From the NCBI GenBank assembly GCA_965237565.1, contig OZ250145.1, positions 930,001-994,000 of the forward strand: DNA of 64,000 nucleotides. Direction: 5' to 3'. A program made the translations under genes and the position numbers. Positions 25,423-33,518 of the stretch are shown in pieces (the first letter of the stretch is position 1; every line of letters starts with the position of its first letter). Under the pieces are notes generated by a model, which searched no databases, was not told the DNA's origin, and saw only the letters and a list, made by a program, of their open reading frames with translations. Source of the stretch: JANQSP01 sp965237565. Its GTDB lineage: Bacteria > Bdellovibrionota > Bdellovibrionia > Bdellovibrionales > UBA1609.

Positions 25423-27558
25423 ATGAAAGCGATTGTCATTGAACCATGCCCACAAATCAAAAATGTAGGGAATCAGAGTAAGCGACTGATAGATACTGGT
25501 TTGCTTCATCATAAGGCTTCCATCGCAGGTTTTTCAGAGAGATATCGAAGGGGTGAGACCTCCCATACCATTCATGTTTGGTGGGCGAGAAGACCTCATG
25601 TAGCAATGCGATTATTGATCTATGCCACTGTTTGCAAAAACACTTCAAAAAAAAATGTAGAAGTGATGAATCAGCTTTCTGTGTTGAATGGGAATGAAAA
25701 ACTTTTAGAAAAAGCGAGACAATTTGTAAAAGAAGGGTACGCTCGCACTCCGAAGATTTTGGATATGTTTGGAGGTGGAGGTACCATTTCCTATGAAGCT
25801 TTGAACCTTGGTTTGGATAGTTATTCGATCGACTCTAACGAACTTTCCGTTTTTATACAAAAAGCCCATCTGCAATATCGAAATGACATGAAAGAAGAGG
25901 ATTTCATTGCCATTTTAAAAAAATCGGGAGAGAGAGTTTTGAATCATTTGAAAAAACTTACGGCACCTATTTTTCCCAGCAGAAATCAAAAAAATGGCAA
26001 ACAAACAACAAATTATCTTTGGGCATACTCTTATCCTTGCAAGCATTGTGGTGGGCAATTTTCTTTGAGCAAAAGATTTTGGCTTTCAAAAAAGAAAGAG
26101 CGACAGGCTTTTATTGATATTGGGGAAACTTTGGCAGGTCCTATATTTCATATAAAAAAAGGAAAAACAGCAAAGAATCAAACAAATTGGTTAAAAAAAT
26201 CCAATGTGCTTCAGTGTCCTCATTGCCAAAACAAAGTAAGCAATATTTCAGTGAAAAAGGCTAAAGAAATCTTGGTTGTTGAAGTGGTGAAGGAAAAAAT
26301 TGGAAAAAGCTTTCAAAAAGGAAGGCAGTTGGATCCAGAGATAATGAAAAAAATAAAACGTTTGGAAGACCTGTCATTGAAAGCCTTACAATCTCATCTT
26401 CCCAAATCAGACTTGCCGAAATGGTCTGGGATCGTCAATCCTGCTTTATATGGCATCGAAAAACATGCAGATATTTTTCATCCAAGACAGAGGGTGACCT
26501 GCCTAGCATTATTAAAAGTACTGAAAGATGAATACGATTATATTAGCCAAGAGGAAGGAACATCGACTGCAAAATATATCATCTCTTTGTTATCCGGCTT
26601 GGTGGATCAGGTTGTTGATTGGAACTCTAGAATGTCCATCTGGATACCTCAAAATGAACAGGTGGGGAGGGCTTTTTGCGGACCCGGCATATCAATGTAC
26701 TGGGATTTTTGTGAAACAGACCCCGTAGCTTTTGGGCCATCCAATTTGCACGCAAAATTGAAGCGAATCATCAAAGGTGCGAAAGCAATAAAAAAATTGC
26801 ATAAAAAAGGATATGTAAAGCATGCATTTGCCCAAAACCTTCCTTTTAAAGATAAAATGTTTGATGCGATTGTTACGGACCCGCCTTATTATGACAATAT
26901 ATTTTACACAGTACTTGCAGATAATTTCTATGCTTGGAAAAGGATGCTATTAAAACACGTTGAGCCAGAGCTATTTAAAAACGAGAGTACCAATTTTGAA
27001 AATGAATTGGTCGCATCCACTCAAAGAAAAGGAAGCAAAGCTCATAAGGATTATTGTATCAATCTTGATACAGCTATCAAGGAAGCTTCAAGGGTCCTGA
27101 AAGATGACGGAACCATGTCCTTTGTTTATTCACATCGTTCCATCTTGGGCTGGGAAGCAATGATCCAAGCATTTAGACATTCTTCACTGTTTTTTACGAG
27201 CGTTCAACCACTTTCTATTGAAAGAAGGCAAAGGCCCAGAGCCATTCGTTCAGAAGCTGTGAATACTTGCATGGCCTTCATTGCAAAAAAATCTCATCAG
27301 GCAAAACTTCCCATATCAGTGGATGCACTCCTATCAAAATGCAATGACATAATAAAGGGAAATTTTATCCATTCACTGCAAAGATTGGGCTGGCTGGGAG
27401 AAGATATTGCAATAGGACTGATGGCTCAAGCAGTTGCTTTGGTCTCGAATGCTATACGCATAGAGAACACTGATGACAAAGAAGCCCTTCTAGAAGTCGA
27501 AAAACTCATTGCCAAAAAATTTCCAAAATTTACACTCAGTAAAAGAAAATCACTCTAA
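25423..27558 (+). CDS. DUF1156/COG1743 DNA methyltransferase with Zn-ribbon
   Basis: The N-terminal DUF1156 motif is present: KRLIDTGLLHHKAS, then HTIHVWWARRPHVAMRLL. A SAM-binding-type motif LDMFGGGGTISYEA lies near residue 114, a Zn-ribbon with two CxxC pairs (YPCKHCGG, LQCPHCQN) in the middle, and the catalytic motif DPPYYDN at 486, as in amino-methyltransferases acting on adenine or cytosine in DNA. ATG 25423 is preferred over 25417 because GAGGG lies 9 nt upstream. No endonuclease, helicase or other defence partner is adjacent, so it is a lone methylase. Its 3' third is duplicated at 31196-31672. Confidence 0.85.
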   Translation: MKAIVIEPCPQIKNVGNQSKRLIDTGLLHHKASIAGFSERYRRGETSHTIHVWWARRPHVAMRLLIYATVCKNTSKKNVEVMNQLSVLNGNEKLLEKARQFVKEGYARTPKILDMFGGGGTISYEALNLGLDSYSIDSNELSVFIQKAHLQYRNDMKEEDFIAILKKSGERVLNHLKKLTAPIFPSRNQKNGKQTTNYLWAYSYPCKHCGGQFSLSKRFWLSKKKERQAFIDIGETLAGPIFHIKKGKTAKNQTNWLKKSNVLQCPHCQNKVSNISVKKAKEILVVEVVKEKIGKSFQKGRQLDPEIMKKIKRLEDLSLKALQSHLPKSDLPKWSGIVNPALYGIEKHADIFHPRQRVTCLALLKVLKDEYDYISQEEGTSTAKYIISLLSGLVDQVVDWNSRMSIWIPQNEQVGRAFCGPGISMYWDFCETDPVAFGPSNLHAKLKRIIKGAKAIKKLHKKGYVKHAFAQNLPFKDKMFDAIVTDPPYYDNIFYTVLADNFYAWKRMLLKHVEPELFKNESTNFENELVASTQRKGSKAHKDYCINLDTAIKEASRVLKDDGTMSFVYSHRSILGWEAMIQAFRHSSLFFTSVQPLSIERRQRPRAIRSEAVNTCMAFIAKKSHQAKLPISVDALLSKCNDIIKGNFIHSLQRLGWLGEDIAIGLMAQAVALVSNAIRIENTDDKEALLEVEKLIAKKFPKFTLSKRKSL

Positions 27559-27641
27559 CAAATATTATTTGTTTCAAGGCTCATCAAGAGAGATCACATC
27601 TTCAAGTTCAATGTGCTGTCGATCTTGTACGTTGGTGGAGG
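27542..27641 (+). repeat. 100-bp direct repeat R1 at the methylase 3' end
   Basis: Identical over 100 bp to 29163-29262. It starts inside the last codons of the methylase gene (AAAGAAAATCACTC) and ends TTGGTGGAGG, so it contains the 8-mer TGGTGGAG that is also the 3' end of the nearby tRNA-Ala gene (minus strand). It runs directly into a 10-G tract (27640-27649). Confidence 0.95.
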
Positions 27642-27654
27642 GGGGGGGGATTAA

Positions 27655-27894
27655 TTTCTGCAAAAGAAGATTTATCTTCTTTTATGCTACTTTGCGAAAT
27701 ACTGTGTACGAGCTTTAAGAAAAGCAGGAAGTGGAAGTACTTTTATAACCCAAGGTGTAGAGGAGATTGTTAGTCATCCTATAGGGTCAGCTATTTTAGG
27801 AAACACAGCTATTAAATTTGTATTAATGCAAAAAGGTGATTTAGATATTTTGTAGAAGAATTTAAAACTAAATAATCAAGAAGGTTTAAATTAA
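27655..27894 (+). pseudogene. Remnant of a VirB4/TraC-like conjugation ATPase (C-terminal piece)
   Basis: With the frame starting at 27655 the translation gives FAKYCVRALRKAGSGS, then TFITQGVEEIVSHP, GSAILGNTAIKFVLMQKGD, and after an in-frame TAG (27853-27855) KNLKLNNQEGL. This follows the usual order in VirB4/TraC ATPases near their C-terminus: an 'R..RK.gg....TQ.v' motif, then a 'ail.Ns..k.lLkQ' motif, then 'l.L...E...L'. No start codon and no Walker motifs remain. I read it as a decayed piece of an integrative conjugative element. Assigned by eye only. Confidence 0.5.
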
Positions 27895-27940
27895 ACAATG
27901 TTCTTTAACAAACGATGTGTTATACAAATATAGAGATTTT

Positions 27941-28834
27941 ATGAAAAAAATAATGAATTTAGAAAAAACTATTCAAACTAAAATTTATAATATTCGTGAC
28001 ATGCAGGTAATGCTGGATAGGGATTTGGCAGAATTATACGAAGTAACCACTAAAAGACTAAATGAACAAGTCAAAAGAAATATTGAAAGATTCCCTACAG
28101 ATTTTATGTTTCAAATAACTGAAGAAGAATTTAAGTCTTTAAGGTCGCAAATTGCGACCTTAAAGACTGGCCGAGGAACACATAGAAAATATTTAGCTTA
28201 CGCATTTACCGAACAAGGGGTAGCAATGCTATCCTCAGTGTTGAGTAGCAAAACGGCAATAAAGGTCAATATTCAAATTATTAAAATATTTGTTAGCCTA
28301 AGAAAAGCACTTTCTTCAAATATCTTAATACGTAATAAAGTTGATCTTTTGGAGAAAAAACAACTAAAAACAGATAAAAGAGTAGAGCATATTTTAAGGG
28401 CTATTGAAAATGAAGAAGTTCAAATAAAGTCACAAATAATTTTTAATGGAAAAATTTTTGATGCTCACGCCCTACTGAGCAAGCTGATCAAAGGAGCAAA
28501 GAAAGATATTGTATTAATTGATAACTATGTGGACGAAAACGTTTTGATACTAATTTCTAAAAGAAGGAAAGCTTGCAAGGCTACTATCTATACAAAATCT
28601 ATAAACAAGGCTTTAAAATTAGATTTAGAAAAACATAACAAACAATATCCAGAAATTAAAATCAAAGTTTCTAAAAAATTCCATGATAGGTTTTTAATTT
28701 TAGATAAAAAAGAAGTTTATCATATAGGGGCTTCCTTAAAAGATTTAGGTAAAAAAATATGTGTTATTTCTAAGTTTGAAATCTTAACTAGTGTTATATT
28801 AAAAGTACTAAAACAATTAAGTTCTACATTATAA
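27941..28834 (+). CDS. ORF6N-domain protein with PLD-like C-terminal region
   Basis: The N-terminal ORF6N (phage KilA-N-related) DNA-binding domain has the family pattern IYNIRDMQVMLDRDLAELYE, then VTTKRLNEQVKRN, RFPTDFMFQIT, LRSQIAT and LAYAFTEQGVAMLSSVL. The C-terminal half, about 170-290, resembles the small phospholipase-D-like domain often attached to ORF6N (IVLIDNYVDENVL, then KFHDRFLILD and HIGASLKDLG). ATG 27941 follows AGAG and is preferred to GTG 27917. Such proteins occur in phages and mobile elements; their role is unclear. More AT-rich than the housekeeping genes nearby. A perfect palindrome lies within its coding sequence. Confidence 0.85.
   Translation: MKKIMNLEKTIQTKIYNIRDMQVMLDRDLAELYEVTTKRLNEQVKRNIERFPTDFMFQITEEEFKSLRSQIATLKTGRGTHRKYLAYAFTEQGVAMLSSVLSSKTAIKVNIQIIKIFVSLRKALSSNILIRNKVDLLEKKQLKTDKRVEHILRAIENEEVQIKSQIIFNGKIFDAHALLSKLIKGAKKDIVLIDNYVDENVLILISKRRKACKATIYTKSINKALKLDLEKHNKQYPEIKIKVSKKFHDRFLILDKKEVYHIGASLKDLGKKICVISKFEILTSVILKVLKQLSSTL
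28134..28168. repeat. 17-bp-arm perfect palindrome inside the ORF6N gene
   Basis: The left arm AGTCTTTAAGGTCGCAA (28134-28150) and the right arm 28152-28168 are exact reverse complements around a single central A. It encodes the conserved LRSQIATLKT of the ORF6N domain, so part of the symmetry is imposed by protein sequence, but the arms extend past the conserved residues. Confidence 0.9.
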
Positions 28835-29162
28835 TATAAGCCCTAATTGGTTGCAAATTTCAGCCAGTTAAAAAGAGAAAACTTCTACTAAGAAAATAAC
28901 TTTTTGGAGATTGCAAATTGTGATATCTAGACTAAAATTTAAAACAGGAAGCTAATATTCTGCCATTTAGCCTTAAGAAAGATTGCTGTGAAGGAACCTA
29001 TAATCACGACCTTTTAGTCCATAAAGTAAAAAATATTATCTAACTAGCATGATGATAGGCCTCTCACTTTTAGCTCGCGACATGACATATTCATCTACAA
29101 TAGGTACAAATTTCACGGACACTGAAATTGCAGAAAAAAGACAAAAACACTCAAAAGAATAC

Positions 29163-29262
29163 AAAGAAAATCACTCTAACAAATATTATTTGTTTCAAGG
29201 CTCATCAAGAGAGATCACATCTTCAAGTTCAATGTGCTGTCGATCTTGTACGTTGGTGGAGG
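29163..29262 (+). repeat. 100-bp direct repeat R2
   Basis: Exact copy of 27542-27641, ending in the same TTGGTGGAGG. R1 and R2 bracket a 1.6-kb segment carrying the VirB4-like remnant and the ORF6N gene. A third, shortened relative occurs at 31656-31685, where the methylase end is only 5 bp from TGGTGGAG of tRNA-Ala. Confidence 0.95.
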
Positions 29263-29435
29263 ATGGTAGATATCCCCGCCAAATTTCTTTTCCATTTTAG
29301 ATCGGGTGGACACAAAAATTTATTTCTTTATTATCTTTGCTTGTGCAAATTTTTCTAAAAGAGTTGAACTTGGATGATTAGCAAGAGAAACCAGCTGATT
29401 AATAAGAGCCACAGGGACAAGAGCATTGTCATACG

Positions 29436-29489
29436 TATCATAACTTTAGTCTTGGAATAATGAGTCCTGTGGAATATAAAAAAAGTTAA
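29436..29489 (+). mobile_element. Remnant of an IS3-family transposase (last 17 codons)
   Basis: The frame reads YHNFSLGIMSPVEYKKS and then stops at TAA 29487-29489. 'SLG..sPveY' is the usual ending of IS3-family OrfB (rve integrase) proteins. No upstream catalytic DDE region or terminal inverted repeat is seen, so only a scrap survives. Assignment rests on a short motif. Confidence 0.45.
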
Positions 29490-29532
29490 AGATTTTTATT
29501 GAATAACTCTGAATATATAGCACAATTTATAC

Positions 29533-30021
29533 ATGAATTTTTTAAAAGTCAAAGTCCTTATATTTTTTTTGGGTCATTTCTTATTGATTGGAGTTCTTCA
29601 TGCTGAAGACAAGAAAAATTTAATTCCTTTGATCAAAAAAAATCTTCCGACAGAAATTAGAGAAGTATTTTTTGAGGCAAAAAATAAGCAAGATATTGAG
29701 TTGGCTTTGAAAAAACCAGATCTCGTAGAAGACCAAACCTATTTTTATATCATAGCAGGATTTAAATATGCACTATCAATAACATTTAATAAAAATGATA
29801 TTGAAAAAATTAGATTCTATTTACCAAAAAGTGGAGATCCATATTCTGTTTTTTCAGATAGTTTGTCTAATATTCCAAAGATTATGGAAAACAAAGGAAC
29901 GCATGCAGAAGGAAGAGATTTTTCCACAACGGATGATCAATTAGGCATCAAGCTAGTTTTTAGAAATAATTCTGAGAAAAATCTCAAAACTATAACACGC
30001 ACAATTCAACAGAAAAAATGA
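29533..30021 (+). CDS. Secreted protein of unknown function, upstream of a metalloprotease
   Basis: 162 residues with a Sec signal peptide (VKVLIFFLGHFLLIGVLHA). The mature domain is Lys-rich with no cysteines and alternating beta-like segments (TYFYIIAGFKYALSITF). It overlaps the metalloprotease gene by 4 nt (ATGA at 30018), so the two are translationally coupled. A chaperone, inhibitor or substrate of the protease is possible from this pairing but is only inference. Confidence 0.65.
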   Translation: MNFLKVKVLIFFLGHFLLIGVLHAEDKKNLIPLIKKNLPTEIREVFFEAKNKQDIELALKKPDLVEDQTYFYIIAGFKYALSITFNKNDIEKIRFYLPKSGDPYSVFSDSLSNIPKIMENKGTHAEGRDFSTTDDQLGIKLVFRNNSEKNLKTITRTIQQKK

Positions 30022-31127
30022 CACAAATATCCGCCTTGCTTTTGCTTTTTGTTTTTTCTATGCCGCCATTTGCAAACTCAAGTAAACGTTGCGAGTCTGT
30101 GCCTGTAAAAGATTCAAATTCTTGGCTGGACGATAATATGATGGAAATTAAGGAAGTGTTAGACAAAAGCTCGGCTGATTCTACACAAAAAATGAGAAAC
30201 GCTTCATGTCGAAGCATTCCTCTAACAGAGGATGAGATTAATTCTTATTTTAATTCATTCAAATCAACAAGTAATGGAAATGTAATTAGTGTAAGCGGTG
30301 TTACTTTCGAAAATGAATCAAAAAAACTTATACAAATGTTTAATGAGCTAGTTACGAAATATACTTATTGGGGGAAACCTATGGAAACAATAGATGTTCA
30401 AAAAAAATATTCAATTAATCCCAAATGTAAAAAGGTAATTTGTGCAATAAAGAAGATCTTTGGGAAAACACTTGGTCCTAAGCTACTATATATGAAAACG
30501 AGATATGGGTTTAATAGCTCTCATCTTTCATATGACGTTGCATCACCACTTAATGATAGGGAATTAGAGAGGATTTTGATTGGAATAAGAAATTTTCCTC
30601 CATCTACTTTCCCCCTTAAACACACTCGGAGTCCAAAAACTACTGGAAATAAACAACTTATTAGAATACGAGGCCCCTCTCGTAGAGGTATAATAGCTAA
30701 TGCAACTATGAAATATTTTGATCCATGGGAGCAACAAAGTGATCCTTATATGGATATTGCTGTTGTTCATGAACTGGGGCATTACATATGGGCAGAAAAA
30801 AAACTATCCAGTCTAACTTGGAATGCGTTTAGTGGTTGGGTAAACAAAGGTAGCAAGTGGGAATATACTAAGAAACATACATTGACATCTGACTATGCAA
30901 CAAATGGTCCTGAGGAAGACTTTGCCGAATCTGTTGTAGAGTATAGATATGACCCAATAGCACTCAAAAAGGCAAGTCTTGAAAAATATAATTTTATTAA
31001 GAATAAAGTATTTAATGATATTGAATATGAAGATAGGTGTCCTTATCTTGCGGAGAATGAGGCGAATGATGCGGACCAGGGTACAACCGAAGGAAAAAAA
31101 TATATAATAAGGATAATTTTTCAATAA
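30018..31127 (+). CDS. Secreted zinc metalloprotease (HExxH, EDFAE type)
   Basis: Signal peptide (ISALLLLFVFSMPPFANS), then an unassigned region with four to five cysteines, then the zinc site HELGH at 251-255 and a downstream SDYATNGPEEDFAE motif. In that motif Glu304 would be the third zinc ligand, as in gluzincins that carry 'S.YA...p.EDFAE'. 369 residues. Second gene of a two-gene operon inside the tRNA-Ala island. AT-rich codon use like the ORF6N gene suggests acquisition. The target is unknown. Confidence 0.75.
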   Translation: MTQISALLLLFVFSMPPFANSSKRCESVPVKDSNSWLDDNMMEIKEVLDKSSADSTQKMRNASCRSIPLTEDEINSYFNSFKSTSNGNVISVSGVTFENESKKLIQMFNELVTKYTYWGKPMETIDVQKKYSINPKCKKVICAIKKIFGKTLGPKLLYMKTRYGFNSSHLSYDVASPLNDRELERILIGIRNFPPSTFPLKHTRSPKTTGNKQLIRIRGPSRRGIIANATMKYFDPWEQQSDPYMDIAVVHELGHYIWAEKKLSSLTWNAFSGWVNKGSKWEYTKKHTLTSDYATNGPEEDFAESVVEYRYDPIALKKASLEKYNFIKNKVFNDIEYEDRCPYLAENEANDADQGTTEGKKYIIRIIFQ

Positions 31128-31195
31128 TCTCATGTTTTATCTACTTGTTTTATCGAGCCCCGAAGGCATCTTGACGAGAACTGTCATTAAATCTT

Positions 31196-31672
31196 CCCTT
31201 TAAAGATAAAATGTTTGATGCGATTGTTACGGACCCGCCTTATTATGACAATATATTTTACACAGTACTTGCAGATAATTTCTATGCTTGGAAAAGGATG
31301 CTATTAAAACACGTTGAGCCAGAGCTATTTAAAAACGAGAGTACCAATTTTGAAAATGAATTGGTCGCATCCACTCAAAGAAAAGGAAGCAAAGCTCATA
31401 AGGATTATTGTATCAATCTTGATACAGCTATCAAGGAAGCTTCAAGGGTCCTGAAAGATGACGGAACCATGTCCTTTGTTTATTCACATCGTTCCATCTT
31501 GGGCTGGCTGGGAGAAGATATTGCAATAGGACTGATGGCTCAAGCAGTTGCTTTGGTCTCGAATGCTATACGCATAGAGAACACTGATGACAAAAAAGCC
31601 CTTCTAGAAGTCGAAAAACTCATTGCCAAAAAATTTCCAAAATTTACACTCAGTAAAAGAAAATCACTCTAA
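31196..31672 (+). pseudogene. Partial duplicate of the DUF1156 methylase with a 240-bp internal deletion
   Basis: Almost identical to 26847-27558 of the intact gene but lacking the 240 bp between two TTGGGCTGG direct repeats (27145 and 27385 in the intact copy), which removes 80 codons in frame. It keeps DPPYYDN but has no SAM-binding or DUF1156 region, so it cannot be an active methylase. One amino acid change is evident (Glu to Lys in DDKKALLEV). It ends 5 bp from tRNA-Ala. Confidence 0.93.
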
Positions 31673-31677
31673 TAGGC

Positions 31678-31753
31678 TGGTGGAGCTGAGAGGGATCGAA
31701 CCTCCGACCTCAACACTGCCAGCGTTGCGCTCTCCCAATTGAGCTACAGCCCC
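31678..31753 (-). tRNA. tRNA-Ala (GGC)
   Basis: A 76-nt cloverleaf on the minus strand with anticodon GGC in a CTGGCAG loop. The acceptor stem GGGGCTG/CAGCTCC carries the G3:U70 wobble pair that defines alanine tRNAs. T-loop GGTTCGATCCC, and CCA is encoded. Its 3' end faces the methylase fragment and the repeats, the usual orientation for a tRNA used as an integration site. Confidence 0.97.
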
Positions 31754-31859
31754 ATGCACAGTAATTTCTAGTCTATTCATCATAGGTCTTGCAAGCATTT
31801 AGTGAGTGTGAGGGTTACGCCATTTTCTAGTGATTTGAATGAGTAGTTTCTATGGCTTT

Positions 31860-32303
31860 TTATTCTTCTCTCGTGAGAATGTCTCCTCTCACAATTTCTA
31901 TCAAAGCATTGAGAGCATCTATGGAAGTGAAGATGCCCAGTTCACCACCGGGATGGGCCACCAGAGCGCTCCCGTACTTATTTTTGGACATATGAAAAGC
32001 CACTTCAGAGATTTTTGTTTCCGGATCCACTTGGTAAGGGTCCTTGTGCATAATGTCCCCTGCGCACAATTCATTCATATCGCCTAGGCGGTAGGCGAAA
32101 TAAATATCTCTTTCACTAATGATTCCGACAAGAGTTCCGTTTTCCTCAACAGGTACATGGCGGATGTCTTTTTTTTTCATCAGCAGTTCTAGTTTGTTTA
32201 GTTTCAGATCAGAGGATACAACCGTTGGACAAGGAGTGGTGAATTCCTCCACTTTCAAATTTTTCACTTTTTCCCAAGTTGCATCATTAGCCATTTTGCT
32301 CAT
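31860..32303 (-). CDS. CBS-domain pair protein
   Basis: 147 residues made of two CBS motifs: TTPCPTVVSSDLKLNKLELLM, then RHVPVEENGTLVGIISERDI, and DIMHKDPYQVDPETKISEVA, then GSALVAHPGGELGIFTSIDAL. Stand-alone CBS pairs bind adenine nucleotides and act as energy sensors. It overlaps the deacetylase gene stop by 4 nt (ATGA), third in an operon with two cell-wall enzymes. Confidence 0.88.
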   Translation of the reverse strand: MSKMANDATWEKVKNLKVEEFTTPCPTVVSSDLKLNKLELLMKKKDIRHVPVEENGTLVGIISERDIYFAYRLGDMNELCAGDIMHKDPYQVDPETKISEVAFHMSKNKYGSALVAHPGGELGIFTSIDALNALIEIVRGDILTREE

Positions 32304-33511
32304 TCACCCTCTTCGCTTTCATCACACTCACTGGAATTTTTGAGAATGGTGAATTCTCTACCATACCAGAAAAATCTTCCTTCGCCAGCCGGAAGTGTGC
32401 AATTCACCCTCTGCCTCAAATCATGCACTTTCTTTACGCCAAATCCAAGAGGGGCTTTTAATTGCAGACTCACGAAGCCATCTTGAATGGAAACAATCTG
32501 TGCTCTTTTCCCCAAGGAAGAGTGACTGGGAAAGCAATTGATTCTTTTCAAAGGCAGGTTCGGATCAGTCAAAAAACCTATCTGATCAATTTTCTCCTCT
32601 ATACAGACAGATTTATTTCTTGGATTTTGCTCAAAAACAGGAAGATGTCGAGAATTGAGTTTTACTTTAAACAAACTATTTATGGTGCCATATCGCTTGT
32701 TCATAGCAAATCTTGGTATCGTAAACAAATTGGTTGAGCAACCGGCTGGTCCAGACTGAGTAGAAAAAGCAGCTGCAAAGGAAAAATCTTTTCCATCTAT
32801 GTTTTCTTTCATATTTTTTAACTCATTTACCAGCTTGGTACTCGTTTCGCCGTATGGATAAGAAAAATATTTAGGTATTTTCCCTGTGTTTTCATAAATT
32901 CTTCTCACAGATTGCAATATGTCATTGGCTCTTTCATCAGGAGTCAGGGATCTCACCAAGTATTTGTGAGTGTGAGAATGAGCTTCCAATTGCCCTAGGT
33001 CGGAGTCAGAGATCTCCTTCAATTCCTCCCAACTCATATAGGCTCTCGATCTTTCATCTATCCCCTCAGTGTTTACAAAAATTGTATAAGGATAATCGTA
33101 TTTTTCAAAAACAGCTTTGCCATTTACATAAAAAGATTTGAAGGCATCATCTATTGTGATAACAATCCACTTGTCACCGAGGGGAATATCGCCCTTGAGA
33201 GCAGATATCAATTGATTCATAGAAACAACAGTGAATCCGTTTTTTTTAAAGAATTGGAAATGTGTTTCTAATAGTTTGGGGGAAACGCTAGTGCTGGGGT
33301 AGCGAGTTTCACCGAATCTGTGATACATCAAAACAATAGCAGAACCATCCCTCGCTTCACACAATTGGAATTTTCTTTCGAGCTCATCTTCACTTTTGTA
33401 AGTGATCTCTCTATTTTTCAATGTTTCAGAATCTAAGAAGGAGGAAAGACTTTGGCAAGAGGGAAACAAGAAGCTAGCAAGGAGAAAAAGAAAAAATAGG
33501 GACCATTTCAT
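32300..33511 (-). CDS. Polysaccharide deacetylase lipoprotein (CE4/NodB family)
   Basis: The lipoprotein signal (MKWSLFFLFLLASFLFPSC, Cys19) supports ATG 33511 over the longer 33532 start. NodB motifs are intact: VLMYHRFGE, catalytic/metal ITIDDAF, metal-binding AHSHTHKYL, and FSYPYGE. The family removes N-acetyl groups from peptidoglycan or chitin-like sugars using a divalent metal. A C-terminal domain of about 130 residues with three cysteines follows. Lies between a glucosaminidase and a CBS protein in one operon, pointing to peptidoglycan as the substrate. Confidence 0.87.
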   Translation of the reverse strand: MKWSLFFLFLLASFLFPSCQSLSSFLDSETLKNREITYKSEDELERKFQLCEARDGSAIVLMYHRFGETRYPSTSVSPKLLETHFQFFKKNGFTVVSMNQLISALKGDIPLGDKWIVITIDDAFKSFYVNGKAVFEKYDYPYTIFVNTEGIDERSRAYMSWEELKEISDSDLGQLEAHSHTHKYLVRSLTPDERANDILQSVRRIYENTGKIPKYFSYPYGETSTKLVNELKNMKENIDGKDFSFAAAFSTQSGPAGCSTNLFTIPRFAMNKRYGTINSLFKVKLNSRHLPVFEQNPRNKSVCIEEKIDQIGFLTDPNLPLKRINCFPSHSSLGKRAQIVSIQDGFVSLQLKAPLGFGVKKVHDLRQRVNCTLPAGEGRFFWYGREFTILKNSSECDESEEGE

Positions 33512-33518
33512 AATTGCT

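Larger units (their letters stand above)
28835..29532. other. Gene-free stretch with mobile-element debris
   Basis: Between the ORF6N gene and the next operon. It holds the second 100-bp repeat (29163-29262) and the end of an IS3-type transposase (29436-29489). On the minus strand there is an unassigned 3' fragment ending at a stop codon near 29320, with a translation containing VALINQLVSLANHP. The 83-codon frame 29049-29300 is largely the repeat itself and is not considered a gene. Nothing else recognisable. Confidence 0.6.

Noticed and set aside
25423..27558. Restriction-modification, BREX or DISARM locus
   Set aside because: No endonuclease, helicase, PglZ or other partner gene lies nearby.
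29049..29300. 83-codon frame
   Set aside because: More than a third of it is the 100-bp repeat R2 and the remainder has no recognisable features.
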